DNA of 42,831 nucleotides from Bacilli bacterium (GCA_017622175.1 JAGARQ010000048.1:1-42831), one strand, 5' to 3'; positions 14,807-23,506 are shown, numbered from the stretch's first letter. Notes: generated from the sequence alone by a model not told the origin. Made by a program: numbers and translations.

Positions 14807-16909
14807 TTTATAATTGATTTATCATATGTTATACTAAATTATAGAGTAGTGTAGGAAAGGGGATGTAGTATGAAGTTAAAAGATAATAGTGGATTTACTT
14901 TGATTGAATTATTAGCTGTAATTACTATTATGGGTGTTTTGATGATGATTGCGATTCCTGGAATTAATGGAATTATTCAAAATGTTAGAAAAAATGTTTA
15001 TGTTAATGATGCTAAGGCTTTTAAAAGTGAAGTTCAAAAAGCTGTAATGGAACAAACTTGGTCAAAACTAACAGATCCGGATACGACATATTACATTCAT
15101 ATTAATAATGTAAGTGATAAAAAACCATCTCCAAGTCCTTGGGCAGAATGGAAAGATGCTTATGTTGTTGTGACTATTGGTGAAAAAGGGGAATTTAATT
15201 TTCATTGGTTAAGTGTAGATGATGCTGGATGGAAGATAGATTTGAAAGTAGCTGATAAGTTAGTAAAAAGTGATGTTTATAAATCTAATGTAAAAAGAGT
15301 TAATTATAGAGAAGCATTGGGTGAAACAACAAAGGTTGTTGTATTAGATGCGAATGGTGTATGGAGGGAGTTTGAACCTCATTTAGAATTGACTGGTGAA
15401 GAAGCTGATAAATGTTATAGTTATGAAAGATTAGAAGATAATACAATTACAATTACTTGGTATAATGATCAGTGTGGTAAAGATATTACACTTCCAGCAA
15501 GAATAGATGGCTATCTTGTAACAGCTATTCATAGTTATGCCTTTAATAATAAAGGATTAACATCTATATTTATTCCTGATACTATTAAAACTATTGGTTC
15601 TAATGCTTTTTCTAATAATAATTTAACTCAACTGTATGTACCTGAAAGTGTTAAAACAATTAATTCTTCTGCTTTTTCTAATAATAAACTTACTAATTTA
15701 ACTTTAGAAGAAGGATTAAAAACAATGGGTGCAAGTTGTTTTAAGAACAATAGATTAACAGTTGCATTAGTACCAGGTACGGTTACTTCTTTGGGAGCAT
15801 GTAGTTATTGTGATAATCCAATACCTAATCCATCGTTTTTATATAAACAAAATGGTGATTTAATTGATTATTCTTCTATTAGGGGATATATAGGAGATTT
15901 AACTGAATTTAGTGGTAAAAACTTTGTTATTCCTAGTGAGGTTAATGGTGTTCAATTAAAAACTATAGAATCAGGAGCATTTCAATCTATGAGTTTATCT
16001 GGATGGAACGTTGTTATTCCTAGTACGGTTACTTATATTGGAGGTAATGCTTTCTGGGGTGCCGGCATAGGTTCTGTTAATTTACCTGAAGGCCTTAAAT
16101 ATATTGGAGGATCAGCCTTTTATAGTAATAATTTAACATCTATTTATATACCTAATTCAGTTACTTATATTGGTAATATTGCTTTTGCAAGAAACTATAT
16201 AACTGATCCTAATAGAATATTTATTTATAAGAGAACTGAAAGTGGAATTGATTATTCTACATTGATTGGATATTGTGGTAGAAATAGAACTGACGTAGTT
16301 ATTCCTGGTGAGAAGAATGGGGTTGCTTTAAAGAGTATAGAAGGGGCGTTTCAATATTCTAATTTAAAAGGTACGGTTACAATTCCAAGTAGTGTTACTT
16401 CTATAACTACATCATCTTTTATGTTAAATGAATTAACTGATGTTATTAATGGACCAGATGATAATGATGGTTTACCAATTGTTTATGCAAGAAGGTCTGA
16501 TGGTAGTTATGACAAATCAACTATTTTGATATATGCAGCTCATGGAGGTAGACATGTTGATATACCAAGCCATGTTGTAAATATTGGGTCGCAAGCATTT
16601 TATTATAGTTATATAAAAAGTGTTACTATTCCTGAGGGAGTAAAAACTATTGGTAGTCAGGCTTTTGCTTTATGCAAGTTGGAAGGAACTGTTACTATAC
16701 CATCTACTGTTGAGACAATTGGCTCAAAAGCATTTGAAAAGAATATTTCATGGACTGACCATAATGCTGGTTTAGTTAAAATTGTTAATAAAACAGGAAG
16801 AACATTTAACTGGAAAGATATTACTGGAGGACCAACAGCTGCTAATTTTGAAACTGGTACTGTTAGAAACTGGTATGGTAATATTGAGGTTACAAGAGAC
16901 TAGAAATAG
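14794..16909 (+). repeat. Tandem gene duplication, copy 1
   Basis: The 2.1-kb unit (upstream region, ribosome site and prepilin-LRR gene) recurs at 16910. The two starts are 2116 bases apart. The upstream regions, including TATACT and GGAAAGGGGATGTAGT before the ATG, are also nearly the same, so the duplicated segment includes regulatory DNA. Confidence 0.85.
14870..16903 (+). CDS. Prepilin-like protein with BspA-type leucine-rich repeats, copy 1
   Basis: A 677-aa exported protein. The N terminus is a class III (type IV prepilin) signal: KDNSG then FTLIELLAVITIMG, cleaved after Gly8, with Glu at +5 and a hydrophobic helix to about residue 33. Residues 35-190 are an alpha-beta pilin-like head. 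From about 200 on are LRR_5/BspA-type repeats (LTSIFIPDTIKTIGSNAF, then N/NLTQLYVPESVKTI) of about 23 residues. Such repeats on pathogens and commensals bind host matrix or other cells. Joined to a pilin anchor, it may be presented on a pseudopilus or held in the membrane. No prepilin peptidase or pilus motor gene lies in the window. Confidence 0.85.
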   Translation: MKLKDNSGFTLIELLAVITIMGVLMMIAIPGINGIIQNVRKNVYVNDAKAFKSEVQKAVMEQTWSKLTDPDTTYYIHINNVSDKKPSPSPWAEWKDAYVVVTIGEKGEFNFHWLSVDDAGWKIDLKVADKLVKSDVYKSNVKRVNYREALGETTKVVVLDANGVWREFEPHLELTGEEADKCYSYERLEDNTITITWYNDQCGKDITLPARIDGYLVTAIHSYAFNNKGLTSIFIPDTIKTIGSNAFSNNNLTQLYVPESVKTINSSAFSNNKLTNLTLEEGLKTMGASCFKNNRLTVALVPGTVTSLGACSYCDNPIPNPSFLYKQNGDLIDYSSIRGYIGDLTEFSGKNFVIPSEVNGVQLKTIESGAFQSMSLSGWNVVIPSTVTYIGGNAFWGAGIGSVNLPEGLKYIGGSAFYSNNLTSIYIPNSVTYIGNIAFARNYITDPNRIFIYKRTESGIDYSTLIGYCGRNRTDVVIPGEKNGVALKSIEGAFQYSNLKGTVTIPSSVTSITTSSFMLNELTDVINGPDDNDGLPIVYARRSDGSYDKSTILIYAAHGGRHVDIPSHVVNIGSQAFYYSYIKSVTIPEGVKTIGSQAFALCKLEGTVTIPSTVETIGSKAFEKNISWTDHNAGLVKIVNKTGRTFNWKDITGGPTAANFETGTVRNWYGNIEVTRD

Positions 16910-16921
16910 TTTCTTTTTTTT
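16895..16921 (+). terminator. Terminator of LRR copy 1
   Basis: AGAGACTA, loop GAAA, TAGTTTCT with one G-T pair, then T run; it overlaps the stop codon. Confidence 0.65.
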
Positions 16922-19025
16922 ATTTGTAATTGATATTTTATATGTTATACTTGATTATAGAATAGTGTAGGAAAGGGGATGTAGTATGAAGTTAAAAGAT
17001 AATAGTGGATTTACTTTGATTGAATTATTAGCTGTAATTACCATTATGGGTGTTTTGATGATGATTGCGATTCCTGGAATTAATGGAATTATTCAAAATG
17101 TTAGAAAAAATGTTTATGTTAATGATGCTAAGTCTTTTAAAAGTGAAGTTCAAAAAGCTGTAATGGAACAAACTTGGTCAAAACTAACAGATCCTGATAC
17201 GACATATTACATTCATATTAATAATGTAAGTGATAAAAAACCATCTCCAAGTCCTTGGGCAGAATGGAAAGATGCTTATGTTGCGGTAACTATTGGTGAA
17301 AAAGGTGAATTTAATTTTTTTTGGTTAAGTGTGGATGAAGCTGGATGGAAAGTTGATTTGCGTGCGGCTGATGATTTAATAAGAAGCGATGTTTATAAAT
17401 CTAATGTAAAAAGAGTTAATTATAGAGCAGCAATTGGTGCAACAACAAAAGTTGTTGTATTAGATGCGAATGGTGTATGGAGGGAGTTTGAACCTCATTT
17501 AGAGTTAACTAGTGAAGAAGCTGATAAATGTTATAGTTATGATGAATTAGAAGATGGAACTATTACTATTATTTGGTATAAGGATTCTTGTGGTAAAGAT
17601 ATTACAATTCCAGCAAGAATAGATGGTAAGATTGTTTCTGAAATTAGAAGTAGTGCTTTTGAAAGTAAAGGATTAACATCTATATTTATTCCTGATACTA
17701 TTAAAACTATTGGTTCAAGAGCATTTATTAATAATAAGTTATCACAGTTATATATACCAGAAACTGTTACTACTATTGGTAGTGATGCTTTTGCTAATAA
17801 TCAACTTACTAACTTAACATTAGAAGAAGGATTAAAAACCATGGGAGCTCGTTGTTTTCAAAATAATCGATTGAGTGTTGCATTAGTGCCTGGTTCGGTT
17901 ACTTCGTTTGGTGCATGTAGTTATTGTCAAAATCCAATACCTAATCCATCATTTTTATATAAGCAAAATGGTGATTTAATTGATTACTCTGTAGTTAGAG
18001 GTTATATAGGAGATATGACAGAGTTCACTAATAAAACTTTTGTTATTCCTAGTGAAGTTAATGGTGTTCAATTAAAAGAGATTGCAAGTGGTGCTTTTTC
18101 ATCAATGGGATTATCTGGATGGACAGTGGTAGTTCCTGATTCAGTAACTGTATTTGGGGATTCAGCATTTAGTTATTCGGGTATTTCACATATTAATTAT
18201 CCGAGTGGTTTAACAACTATTGGTTCAAGTGCACTTTATTATAATAATATTCATGAAGCTAATATACCTGCTTCAGTTACATATATTGGTTCTCAAGCAT
18301 TTACTGGTAATCAGGTAAGCGATCCTAATACAATGTGGATTTATAATAGAACATCATCTGGAATTGATTACAGTAGAATTATTGGCTATGCTGGAGCAAA
18401 TAGAAGAGATGTTGTAATACCTGGTGAGAAGAATGGCGTTGCTTTAAAAACAATTGATGGTGGAGCACTTCGTTACCAAAGCTTAACTGGTACGATTACT
18501 ATTCCTGATAGTGTTACTAGTATTGGTTCTCAGGCTTTTGCATTAAATAATTTAACAGATGTAGTAAATGGTTCTGGTGATACAGAGGTTGCTCCATTTG
18601 TTTATTCAAGAAAATCTGGTGGAGGATATGATAAAACATCAATACTTTCTTATGCTGGATATAGAACTGATAGTGTAACTGTTCCTAGTTATGTTAAAAG
18701 ATTAGAATATGGTGCGTTCCATTATACATATATTAAAAATGTTATTTTACCTGAAGGATTAGAATATATTGGACCATCTTGTTTTACTGTGTGTTCTTTA
18801 GAGGGAACAGTGACGATTCCTTCTACTGTTACTACAATAGGAAGTAATGCTTTTCAAAAAAGTATATCTTGGGATTCATTTAATGCAAAATTAACAAAGA
18901 TTATTAATAAGACAGGTAGAGAATTTGATTGGAGAAGTATTACGGGAGGTTCTAGACCGGCAACATTTGTTTCTGGAACAGCACCTAATTATTATGGGAA
19001 TATTGAGATTACTAGAAGCTAGTTT
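16910..19025 (+). repeat. Tandem gene duplication, copy 2
   Basis: Second copy of the unit described at 14794. Confidence 0.85.
16986..19022 (+). CDS. Prepilin-like protein with BspA-type leucine-rich repeats, copy 2
   Basis: A 678-aa paralogue of the preceding gene. The first 100 residues differ at only about four positions; divergence rises in the leucine-rich repeats, where insertions and substitutions change many exposed residues (for example VVVPDSVTVFGDSAFSYSG in place of the matching repeat). The prepilin cleavage site after Gly8, Glu at +5 and the pilin-like head are all kept. The pattern, a conserved anchor and variable repeats, suggests retained assembly function with changing binding surface. 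The stop codon sits in the terminator hairpin. Confidence 0.85.
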   Translation: MKLKDNSGFTLIELLAVITIMGVLMMIAIPGINGIIQNVRKNVYVNDAKSFKSEVQKAVMEQTWSKLTDPDTTYYIHINNVSDKKPSPSPWAEWKDAYVAVTIGEKGEFNFFWLSVDEAGWKVDLRAADDLIRSDVYKSNVKRVNYRAAIGATTKVVVLDANGVWREFEPHLELTSEEADKCYSYDELEDGTITIIWYKDSCGKDITIPARIDGKIVSEIRSSAFESKGLTSIFIPDTIKTIGSRAFINNKLSQLYIPETVTTIGSDAFANNQLTNLTLEEGLKTMGARCFQNNRLSVALVPGSVTSFGACSYCQNPIPNPSFLYKQNGDLIDYSVVRGYIGDMTEFTNKTFVIPSEVNGVQLKEIASGAFSSMGLSGWTVVVPDSVTVFGDSAFSYSGISHINYPSGLTTIGSSALYYNNIHEANIPASVTYIGSQAFTGNQVSDPNTMWIYNRTSSGIDYSRIIGYAGANRRDVVIPGEKNGVALKTIDGGALRYQSLTGTITIPDSVTSIGSQAFALNNLTDVVNGSGDTEVAPFVYSRKSGGGYDKTSILSYAGYRTDSVTVPSYVKRLEYGAFHYTYIKNVILPEGLEYIGPSCFTVCSLEGTVTIPSTVTTIGSNAFQKSISWDSFNAKLTKIINKTGREFDWRSITGGSRPATFVSGTAPNYYGNIEITRS

Positions 19026-19039
19026 AGCTTCTTTTTTTT
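19014..19039 (+). terminator. Terminator of LRR copy 2
   Basis: AGAAGCTA, 3-base loop, TAGCTTCT, then T run. Confidence 0.85.
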
Positions 19040-19066
19040 GACTTTTTTAGTGTTTTATGGTATAAT
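19038..19066 (+). promoter_or_regulatory. Promoter for the laccase-domain gene
   Basis: TTGACT (19038-19043), 17-base spacer, TATAAT (19061-19066). Confidence 0.8.
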
Positions 19067-19093
19067 TAGCCTACTAATTGAGGTGGGGTTTGT

Positions 19094-19888
19094 ATGGAAA
19101 GAGTAAAAGTTTTTGAAACTGGAAATAAATTTGGTAATATGAATACACAAGCTAGATTTTATCCTGAGGGTTCAACTCAAGAAGAAAGAAATGCTTGGTT
19201 TTTAGCAAGAAGAATGATTGCTGGTCGAGAGTTTGGATTTGATGGACATAAAATGTTTATGGCTGATCAAGTTCATAAAAATGGTAGTTATTTTGAAATT
19301 ACTGAGGATTATGTTGAAGCTTATCCTAATGGATGGAGTGATATTCCAGAAGATATATTAATTATTAGTGAAAATGTTCCAGGAGTAGTTATTGGTCATT
19401 CTGTTGCGGATTGTCCTGTAGTTATGATGGAAGACCCGATTAAAGGAGTTTCTGCAGTTGCACATTGTAGTGCTGAAATGATTGATAAAAGACTTCCTAT
19501 GATGCTTGCCGATGCATTAGTAGATGCATATGGGTCTAATGAAGAAGATATTATTACATATGTAAGTGCTTGTGCTGGAGATAATTGGACATATAATACT
19601 TTTCCTAAATGGGCATTAGATAGTAAAATGTGGGAAGATGGTATTTATGAAGAAAATGGTATTTTTCATATAGATATGAGAAAAGTTATTAGAAAGCAAT
19701 TAGAGGAAAGACATATAGATTTAAGTAATGTAACATTTAATATGGATGATACAATTACTAATCCTAATTATTATTCTAATAGTGCTGCTAGTCCTTATGG
19801 TTTAAATGATCCTAGTAAAGCTGGTAGACATTTTGCTGGATTGTTTTATCCTAAAACTAAACAATTAGTTAAAGAACTATCTAAATAA
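19094..19888 (+). CDS. Laccase-domain (YfiH/polyphenol oxidase) family protein, divergent
   Basis: A 264-aa relative of YfiH/PgeF, a zinc-binding family active on purine nucleosides. The three zinc ligands can be placed: His in MADQVHKN, Cys in SVADCPVVMM and His in VAHCSAEM. The family's HAGWRG after the last His is replaced by HCSAEM, and GPCI by ACAGDN, so activity may differ. A late GLNDPSKAGRHFAG matches the usual final strand and loop. The ATG follows GAGGTGGGG. It stands alone with its own promoter, ahead of the infC promoter. Confidence 0.72.
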   Translation: MERVKVFETGNKFGNMNTQARFYPEGSTQEERNAWFLARRMIAGREFGFDGHKMFMADQVHKNGSYFEITEDYVEAYPNGWSDIPEDILIISENVPGVVIGHSVADCPVVMMEDPIKGVSAVAHCSAEMIDKRLPMMLADALVDAYGSNEEDIITYVSACAGDNWTYNTFPKWALDSKMWEDGIYEENGIFHIDMRKVIRKQLEERHIDLSNVTFNMDDTITNPNYYSNSAASPYGLNDPSKAGRHFAGLFYPKTKQLVKELSK

Positions 19889-19900
19889 AGAAAAAAAGTG

Positions 19901-19929
19901 TTGACATTTGTAGTGTTGATGCATATAAT
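19901..19929 (+). promoter_or_regulatory. infC operon promoter, exact consensus
   Basis: TTGACA (19901-19906), 17-base spacer, TATAAT (19924-19929): a perfect vegetative promoter, as expected for a ribosomal protein operon. Confidence 0.93.
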
Positions 19930-19935
19930 ATTACT

Positions 19936-20075
19936 AGTCGAGAAAAAAGGAAAGAGATTTATATCCACCTGATCAGCGAATAGCGATGGGTCAAATGCCA
20001 AAGTTAAATTATAAAATATTATAATATTACTAGGTAATTGAGCGGATATAAAGTTTATATCCGCTTTTCTTATTA
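19936..20075 (+). promoter_or_regulatory. infC leader with transcription attenuator (L20-type leader)
   Basis: About 140 bases of leader. TTTATATCC (19958-19966) can pair with GGATATAAA (20044-20052), and the latter is also the left arm of a terminator (AGCGGATATAA 20041-20051 with TTATATCCGCT 20055-20065, then TTTTCTT). The two structures exclude each other. In Bacillus, L20 represses infC-rpmI-rplT by attenuation in the leader; gene order and structure fit that here. Confidence 0.8.
20041..20070 (+). terminator. Attenuator terminator before infC
   Basis: 11-bp stem, 3-base loop, TTTTCTT tail, upstream of the ribosome site. Confidence 0.8.
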
Positions 20076-20090
20076 ATGGAGGTGTTTTTT

Positions 20091-20621
20091 ATCGCAAACA
20101 ATAAGAACGGCTTGTTAATCAATGAACAAATTAAAGCCAGAGAAGTATTAGTTATTGGTCCAAATGGGGAACAAGTAGGAGTTAAGCCAATTCAAGATGC
20201 TTTAACATTAGCATCATATGCGGCGCTAGACTTAGTACTTTTAAGTCCTAATGCTAATCCACCAGTTTGTAAAGTTATGGATTATAACAAATATCGTTAT
20301 GAACAACAAAAGAAACAAAAGGAAGCATTAAAGAAACAAAAAGCTAATATGTCTGAGCTAAAAGAGTTCAGATTATCACCAGTTATCGACGTTGGGGATT
20401 TTGAAACTAAACTTAGAAATGCTACTAAGTATTTAGAGAAAGGTGATAGAATTAAACTTACTATTAGATTCAAGGGTCGTCAAATGGCTCATACTGAATT
20501 AGGTAAGGAAGTTCTAGAACGTTTTGCATCTCGAGTTACAGATTATGCGGATATAGAGCAAAAACCTAAATTAGACGGTAAAACAATGACTATGTTATTG
20601 GTACCAAAGAAAGATAAATAA
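20091..20621 (+). CDS. infC: Translation initiation factor IF-3
   Basis: Binds the 30S subunit, blocks early 50S joining and rejects wrong start codons and initiator tRNAs. The start is most likely ATC at 20091 (then Ala-Asn-Asn-Lys), six bases after GGAGGTG (20078-20084); the ATG at 20076 overlaps that ribosome site and cannot be served by it. The 176-aa protein shows INEQIKAREVLVIGPNGEQ, the lysine-rich linker (QQKKQKEALKKQKANMSELKE) and the C domain with KATKYL-like NATKYLEKGDRIKLTIRFKGRQM. A non-standard start codon lets IF-3 limit its own synthesis, as known in Escherichia coli. The rest of the operon is rpmI-rplT. Confidence 0.95.
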   Translation: MANNKNGLLINEQIKAREVLVIGPNGEQVGVKPIQDALTLASYAALDLVLLSPNANPPVCKVMDYNKYRYEQQKKQKEALKKQKANMSELKEFRLSPVIDVGDFETKLRNATKYLEKGDRIKLTIRFKGRQMAHTELGKEVLERFASRVTDYADIEQKPKLDGKTMTMLLVPKKDK

Positions 20622-20636
20622 TAGGAGGAATTAAAT

Positions 20637-20822
20637 ATGCCAAAAATTAAAACACATAAAGGTACAGCTAAAGTTATTAAAGCTCGTAAAAACGACTATA
20701 AAATTGGAAGACCTGGAAGTAGACATAATACAGGGTCTAAATCACAAAGCGTAAATAGAAAGAATAGAAAAGGATCTAACTTAAGTAACGCAGATTACAA
20801 CAGATTAAAGAACTTAATCTAA
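20637..20822 (+). CDS. rpmI: 50S ribosomal protein bL35
   Basis: A small very basic 50S protein. The 61-aa sequence starts MPKIKTHKGTAKVIKARKND and has the arginine/lysine-rich middle (GRPGSRHNTGSKSQSVNRKNRKG) typical of L35. AGGAGG lies 6-7 bases before the ATG. Position between infC and rplT is the universal order. Usual length is about 64 aa. Confidence 0.95.
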   Translation: MPKIKTHKGTAKVIKARKNDYKIGRPGSRHNTGSKSQSVNRKNRKGSNLSNADYNRLKNLI

Positions 20823-20850
20823 TTTAAATAATTGAGGGAGGAAGAAGAAA

Positions 20851-21426
20851 ATGGCAAGAGTTAAAAATGGAGCAGTTACAAAAGCTCGTCATAAAAAAGT
20901 ATTAAAAGCTGCTAAAGGATATTTTGGTAGTAAACATAGATTATATAAAACAGCAAAAGAACAATTAATGCATTCTGGACAATATGCTTTCAGAGATAGA
21001 AAACAAAAGAAGAGAGATTTCAGAAAATTATGGATTACTCGTATCAATGCTGCATGTCGTTTAAATGAAATTAGTTATTCAAGATTTATTGAAGGATTAA
21101 CTAAAGCTGGTGTTGAAATCAACAGAAAAATGTTATCAGAAATCGCTATTAACGATCCAAAAATGTTTAGCGAATTAGTAAAAGTTGCTAAAGATGGAAA
21201 AGCTGGTAAGATTACTAAGGCTACAGAAGTTGCTGGAAATGAAGTAACTATTGGTGGTAAAACTACTAAAGCTGCTGCTAAAAAAGAAGTAAAAGCTGAA
21301 GTTAAAGAAGAAACTGTTGATTATTCAAAAATGACAGTTGCTGAATTAAAAGAAGTTGCTGCAAGCAAAGATATCAATGTTGCAGGAATGAAAAAAGCTG
21401 AAATTATTGAAGCATTAACTAAATAA
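20851..21426 (+). CDS. rplT: 50S ribosomal protein bL20 with C-terminal Rho_N/SAP-like extension
   Basis: Early-assembly 23S rRNA-binding protein, and in Bacillus the repressor of its own operon. Residues 1-118 are a normal L20 ([50 protein letters not shown]). Normal length is about 118; here it is 191. Residues 119-155 are a charged linker (Lys/Glu/Thr-rich) and 157-191 form a compact helical motif beginning [15 protein letters not shown] and ending in [10 protein letters not shown], like the Rho_N or SAP fold. Almost the same tail ends rpsB. The domain may add an RNA- or DNA-binding arm. Confidence 0.95.
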   Translation: MARVKNGAVTKARHKKVLKAAKGYFGSKHRLYKTAKEQLMHSGQYAFRDRKQKKRDFRKLWITRINAACRLNEISYSRFIEGLTKAGVEINRKMLSEIAINDPKMFSELVKVAKDGKAGKITKATEVAGNEVTIGGKTTKAAAKKEVKAEVKEETVDYSKMTVAELKEVAASKDINVAGMKKAEIIEALTK

Positions 21427-21439
21427 TAAAAATAAACAT

Positions 21440-21492
21440 ATTAGTGGATTTGCTTATTCGTGCCTTAATGGTTATAAGTAGTGGAAACTAAT
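21440..21492 (+). promoter_or_regulatory. Possible rpsB leader hairpin
   Basis: ATTAGT (21440-21445) pairs with ACTAAT (21487-21492) and CTTAT (21453-21457) with ATAAG (21474-21478), around a GCC/GGT tip. It could be an autoregulatory element for S2, or part of an rplT-rpsB spacer. No promoter or U-tract terminator is visible, so transcription may run from infC through rpsB. Confidence 0.4.
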
Positions 21493-21525
21493 AGAAGATA
21501 AGAAAAACGAAGGAGAAAAATATAT

Positions 21526-22455
21526 ATGACAATTGTATCAATGAATTATTTATTAGAAGCTGGTGTACAATTTGGACACCAAAAGAGAAGATGGAATCCA
21601 AAGATGAGAGAATACATCTTCACTACAAGAGATGATATTTATATTATCGATTTACAAAAAACAGTTAAGAAATTAGAAGAAGCTTACGCTGCTATGAAAG
21701 AAATCGCTGAAAATGGTGGTAAAGTTTTATTCGTAGGAACTAAGAAACAAGCTCAAGAAGCTGCTGAAGAATGTGCTTTAAGAACTGATAACTATTTCGT
21801 AAATGAAAGATGGTTAGGTGGTACATTAACAAACTTCAAAACTATTCGTTCAAGAATTAGAAGAATGGAAGAAATCGAAAATATGGAAAAAGATGGTACT
21901 TTCGAAGCACTTCCTAAAAAAGAAGTTATCCAAATCAAAAAAGAATATGACAAATTAGTTAAAAACTTAAGAGGAATTCGTGAAATGAAGAGAATGCCTC
22001 AAGCTATGGTTATTGTAGATCCTCGTAAAGAAGAAATCGCAATTAAGGAAGCTAGAATTTTAGGAATTCCAGTATTTGGTATCGTAGATACAAACTGTGA
22101 TCCTGATATGGTAGATTACGTTATTCCAGGAAATGATGATGCTGTACGTTCAGTTAAATTACTAATTGGTGCTTTAACAAACGCTATCGCTGAAGTTAAT
22201 GGAAATGAAGTAATTGATTACATTTCAGAAGAAGATAAAAATAAAACTGAAAAAGTAGAAAAGAAAGCTAGCAAAAAAGAAGAAGCTGCTGAAGTTAAAG
22301 AAGAAGTAGTTGAAGAAGTAAAAGAAGAAGTTGCTAGTGAAGCAGTTGATTATTCAAAAATGACAGTTGCTCAATTAAAAGAAGTTGCTGCTGAAAAAGA
22401 AATCAACGTTACTGGAATGAAAAAAGCTGAAATTATTGAAGCATTAACTAAGTAA
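21526..22455 (+). CDS. rpsB: 30S ribosomal protein uS2 with C-terminal Rho_N/SAP-like extension
   Basis: Binds the 30S subunit near the platform. Residues 1-235 match S2: [74 protein letters not shown]. Residues 236-272 are a highly charged linker (Lys/Glu). Residues 275-309 repeat the tail of L20 ([15 protein letters not shown] ... [10 protein letters not shown]). Normal length is about 246. GAAGGAG is the ribosome site. In most Firmicutes rpsB is paired with tsf; here a terminator lies between them. Confidence 0.95.
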   Translation: MTIVSMNYLLEAGVQFGHQKRRWNPKMREYIFTTRDDIYIIDLQKTVKKLEEAYAAMKEIAENGGKVLFVGTKKQAQEAAEECALRTDNYFVNERWLGGTLTNFKTIRSRIRRMEEIENMEKDGTFEALPKKEVIQIKKEYDKLVKNLRGIREMKRMPQAMVIVDPRKEEIAIKEARILGIPVFGIVDTNCDPDMVDYVIPGNDDAVRSVKLLIGALTNAIAEVNGNEVIDYISEEDKNKTEKVEKKASKKEEAAEVKEEVVEEVKEEVASEAVDYSKMTVAQLKEVAAEKEINVTGMKKAEIIEALTK

Positions 22456-22475
22456 TTGATTTAATATAAGGTAGG

Positions 22476-22500
22476 AGGATGGGTAACCATCCTTTTTTTG
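22476..22500 (+). terminator. rpsB terminator
   Basis: AGGATGG, loop GTAA, CCATCCT, then T run. It separates rpsB from tsf. Confidence 0.88.
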
Positions 22501-22582
22501 TCTTATTTTAGTAAAAAGTATTTTAAAATTTATTTAAAATAAGTTATAATTATTATGGAAAAACAAAGAGGAGGATATATAC

Positions 22583-23455
22583 ATGTTTAAAGCAAGTGAT
22601 GTAAAAGAATTAAGAGAAAAAACTGGAGCTGGAATGCTTGATTGTAAGAAAGCTTTAGAAGAAAATAATGGAGATATGGAAAAAGCTATCGACTGGTTAA
22701 GAGAAAAAGGTATTGCTAAAGCAGCTAAGAAAGAAAGCCGTATTGCTGCTGAAGGATTATGCCAAATTAAAGTTGATGGAAATACAGCTGTTATCTTAGA
22801 AGTAAACTCTGAAACAGATTTCGTTGCTAAGAATGAAGAATTTACTAATTTCGTTGATTATTTAGCAGATCAAATTTTAGCTAATGATGTTACTACTGTT
22901 GAAGATGTTTTAGCTATTAATGATGGTGGAGAAACTATTAATGATAAATTAGTAGCTTTAGTTGCTAAAATTGGAGAAAAAATCAGTTTTAGAAGATTTG
23001 AAAAAGTTACAAAAGAAGATGATTCTAATTTCGGAACATACAAACATATGGGTGGAAAAATTGGCGTTATCGTAGTAGTTAAAGGTGCTAATGAAGAAGT
23101 TGCAAAAGATGTTGCAATGCAAGCATGTGCTATGAACCCAACTGGATTAAATAGAGAATCTATTCCAGCTGAAGTTGTTGAAAGAGAAGCTAAAATCATT
23201 AAAGAACAAGTTATGGCTGAAGGAAAACCTGAAGAAATCGCTGAAAAAATGGTTACTGGTAGATTAAATAAATTCTATAAAGAAGTATGTTTAGTTGAAC
23301 AAGCATTCATTAAAGATTCAGGAATGAGCGTAGCTGATTATGTTAAAAATAATGGTGGAGAAGTTCTATCAATGGTTAGAGTTGCTGTTGGTGAAGGTAT
23401 TGAAAAACGTCAAGATAACTTCGCTGAAGAAGTAATGGCTCAAATTAATGGTTAA
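22583..23455 (+). CDS. tsf: Elongation factor Ts
   Basis: Exchanges GDP for GTP on EF-Tu. The 290-aa sequence has the UBA-like start ASDVKELREKTGAGMLDCKKAL, the TDFVAKNEEF contact (NSETDFVAKN), the GKIGVIVVVK core and the C-terminal KDSGMSVADYVK. RBS GAGGAGG. It has a TATAAT at 22545-22550 with a poor -35, in keeping with its separate transcription after the rpsB terminator. Confidence 0.96.
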   Translation: MFKASDVKELREKTGAGMLDCKKALEENNGDMEKAIDWLREKGIAKAAKKESRIAAEGLCQIKVDGNTAVILEVNSETDFVAKNEEFTNFVDYLADQILANDVTTVEDVLAINDGGETINDKLVALVAKIGEKISFRRFEKVTKEDDSNFGTYKHMGGKIGVIVVVKGANEEVAKDVAMQACAMNPTGLNRESIPAEVVEREAKIIKEQVMAEGKPEEIAEKMVTGRLNKFYKEVCLVEQAFIKDSGMSVADYVKNNGGEVLSMVRVAVGEGIEKRQDNFAEEVMAQING

Positions 23456-23468
23456 TAAATAAAATTAA

Positions 23469-23506
23469 GGTGGTCGTGACCCGTAGGGTTGCGGTCATCT
23501 TTTTTT
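23469..23506 (+). terminator. tsf terminator
   Basis: 14-bp GC-rich stem (23469-23482 with 23486-23499, several G-T pairs), loop GTA, then T run. Confidence 0.88.

Noticed and set aside
14870-19022. Duplicated LRR genes as a mobile element or CRISPR-like repeat
   Set aside because: No transposase, terminal inverted repeats or target duplication; the repeats are long in-frame protein units, so a simple gene duplication explains them.
19925-20033. Direct repeat ATAATATTACTAG (19925-19937 and 20021-20033) as an operator pair
   Set aside because: One copy overlaps the -10 box and the sequence is AT-rich; nothing else supports an operator, and the attenuator explains the leader better.
20076-20090. 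ATG 20076 as the infC start
   Set aside because: It overlaps the GGAGGTG ribosome site. ATC 20091 has correct spacing and matches the usual IF-3 N terminus.
22870-23199. Long minus-strand ORFs (for example opposite tsf, infC and LRR genes)
   Set aside because: They are shadows of conserved + strand genes, with no ribosome site and no recognisable protein motif.
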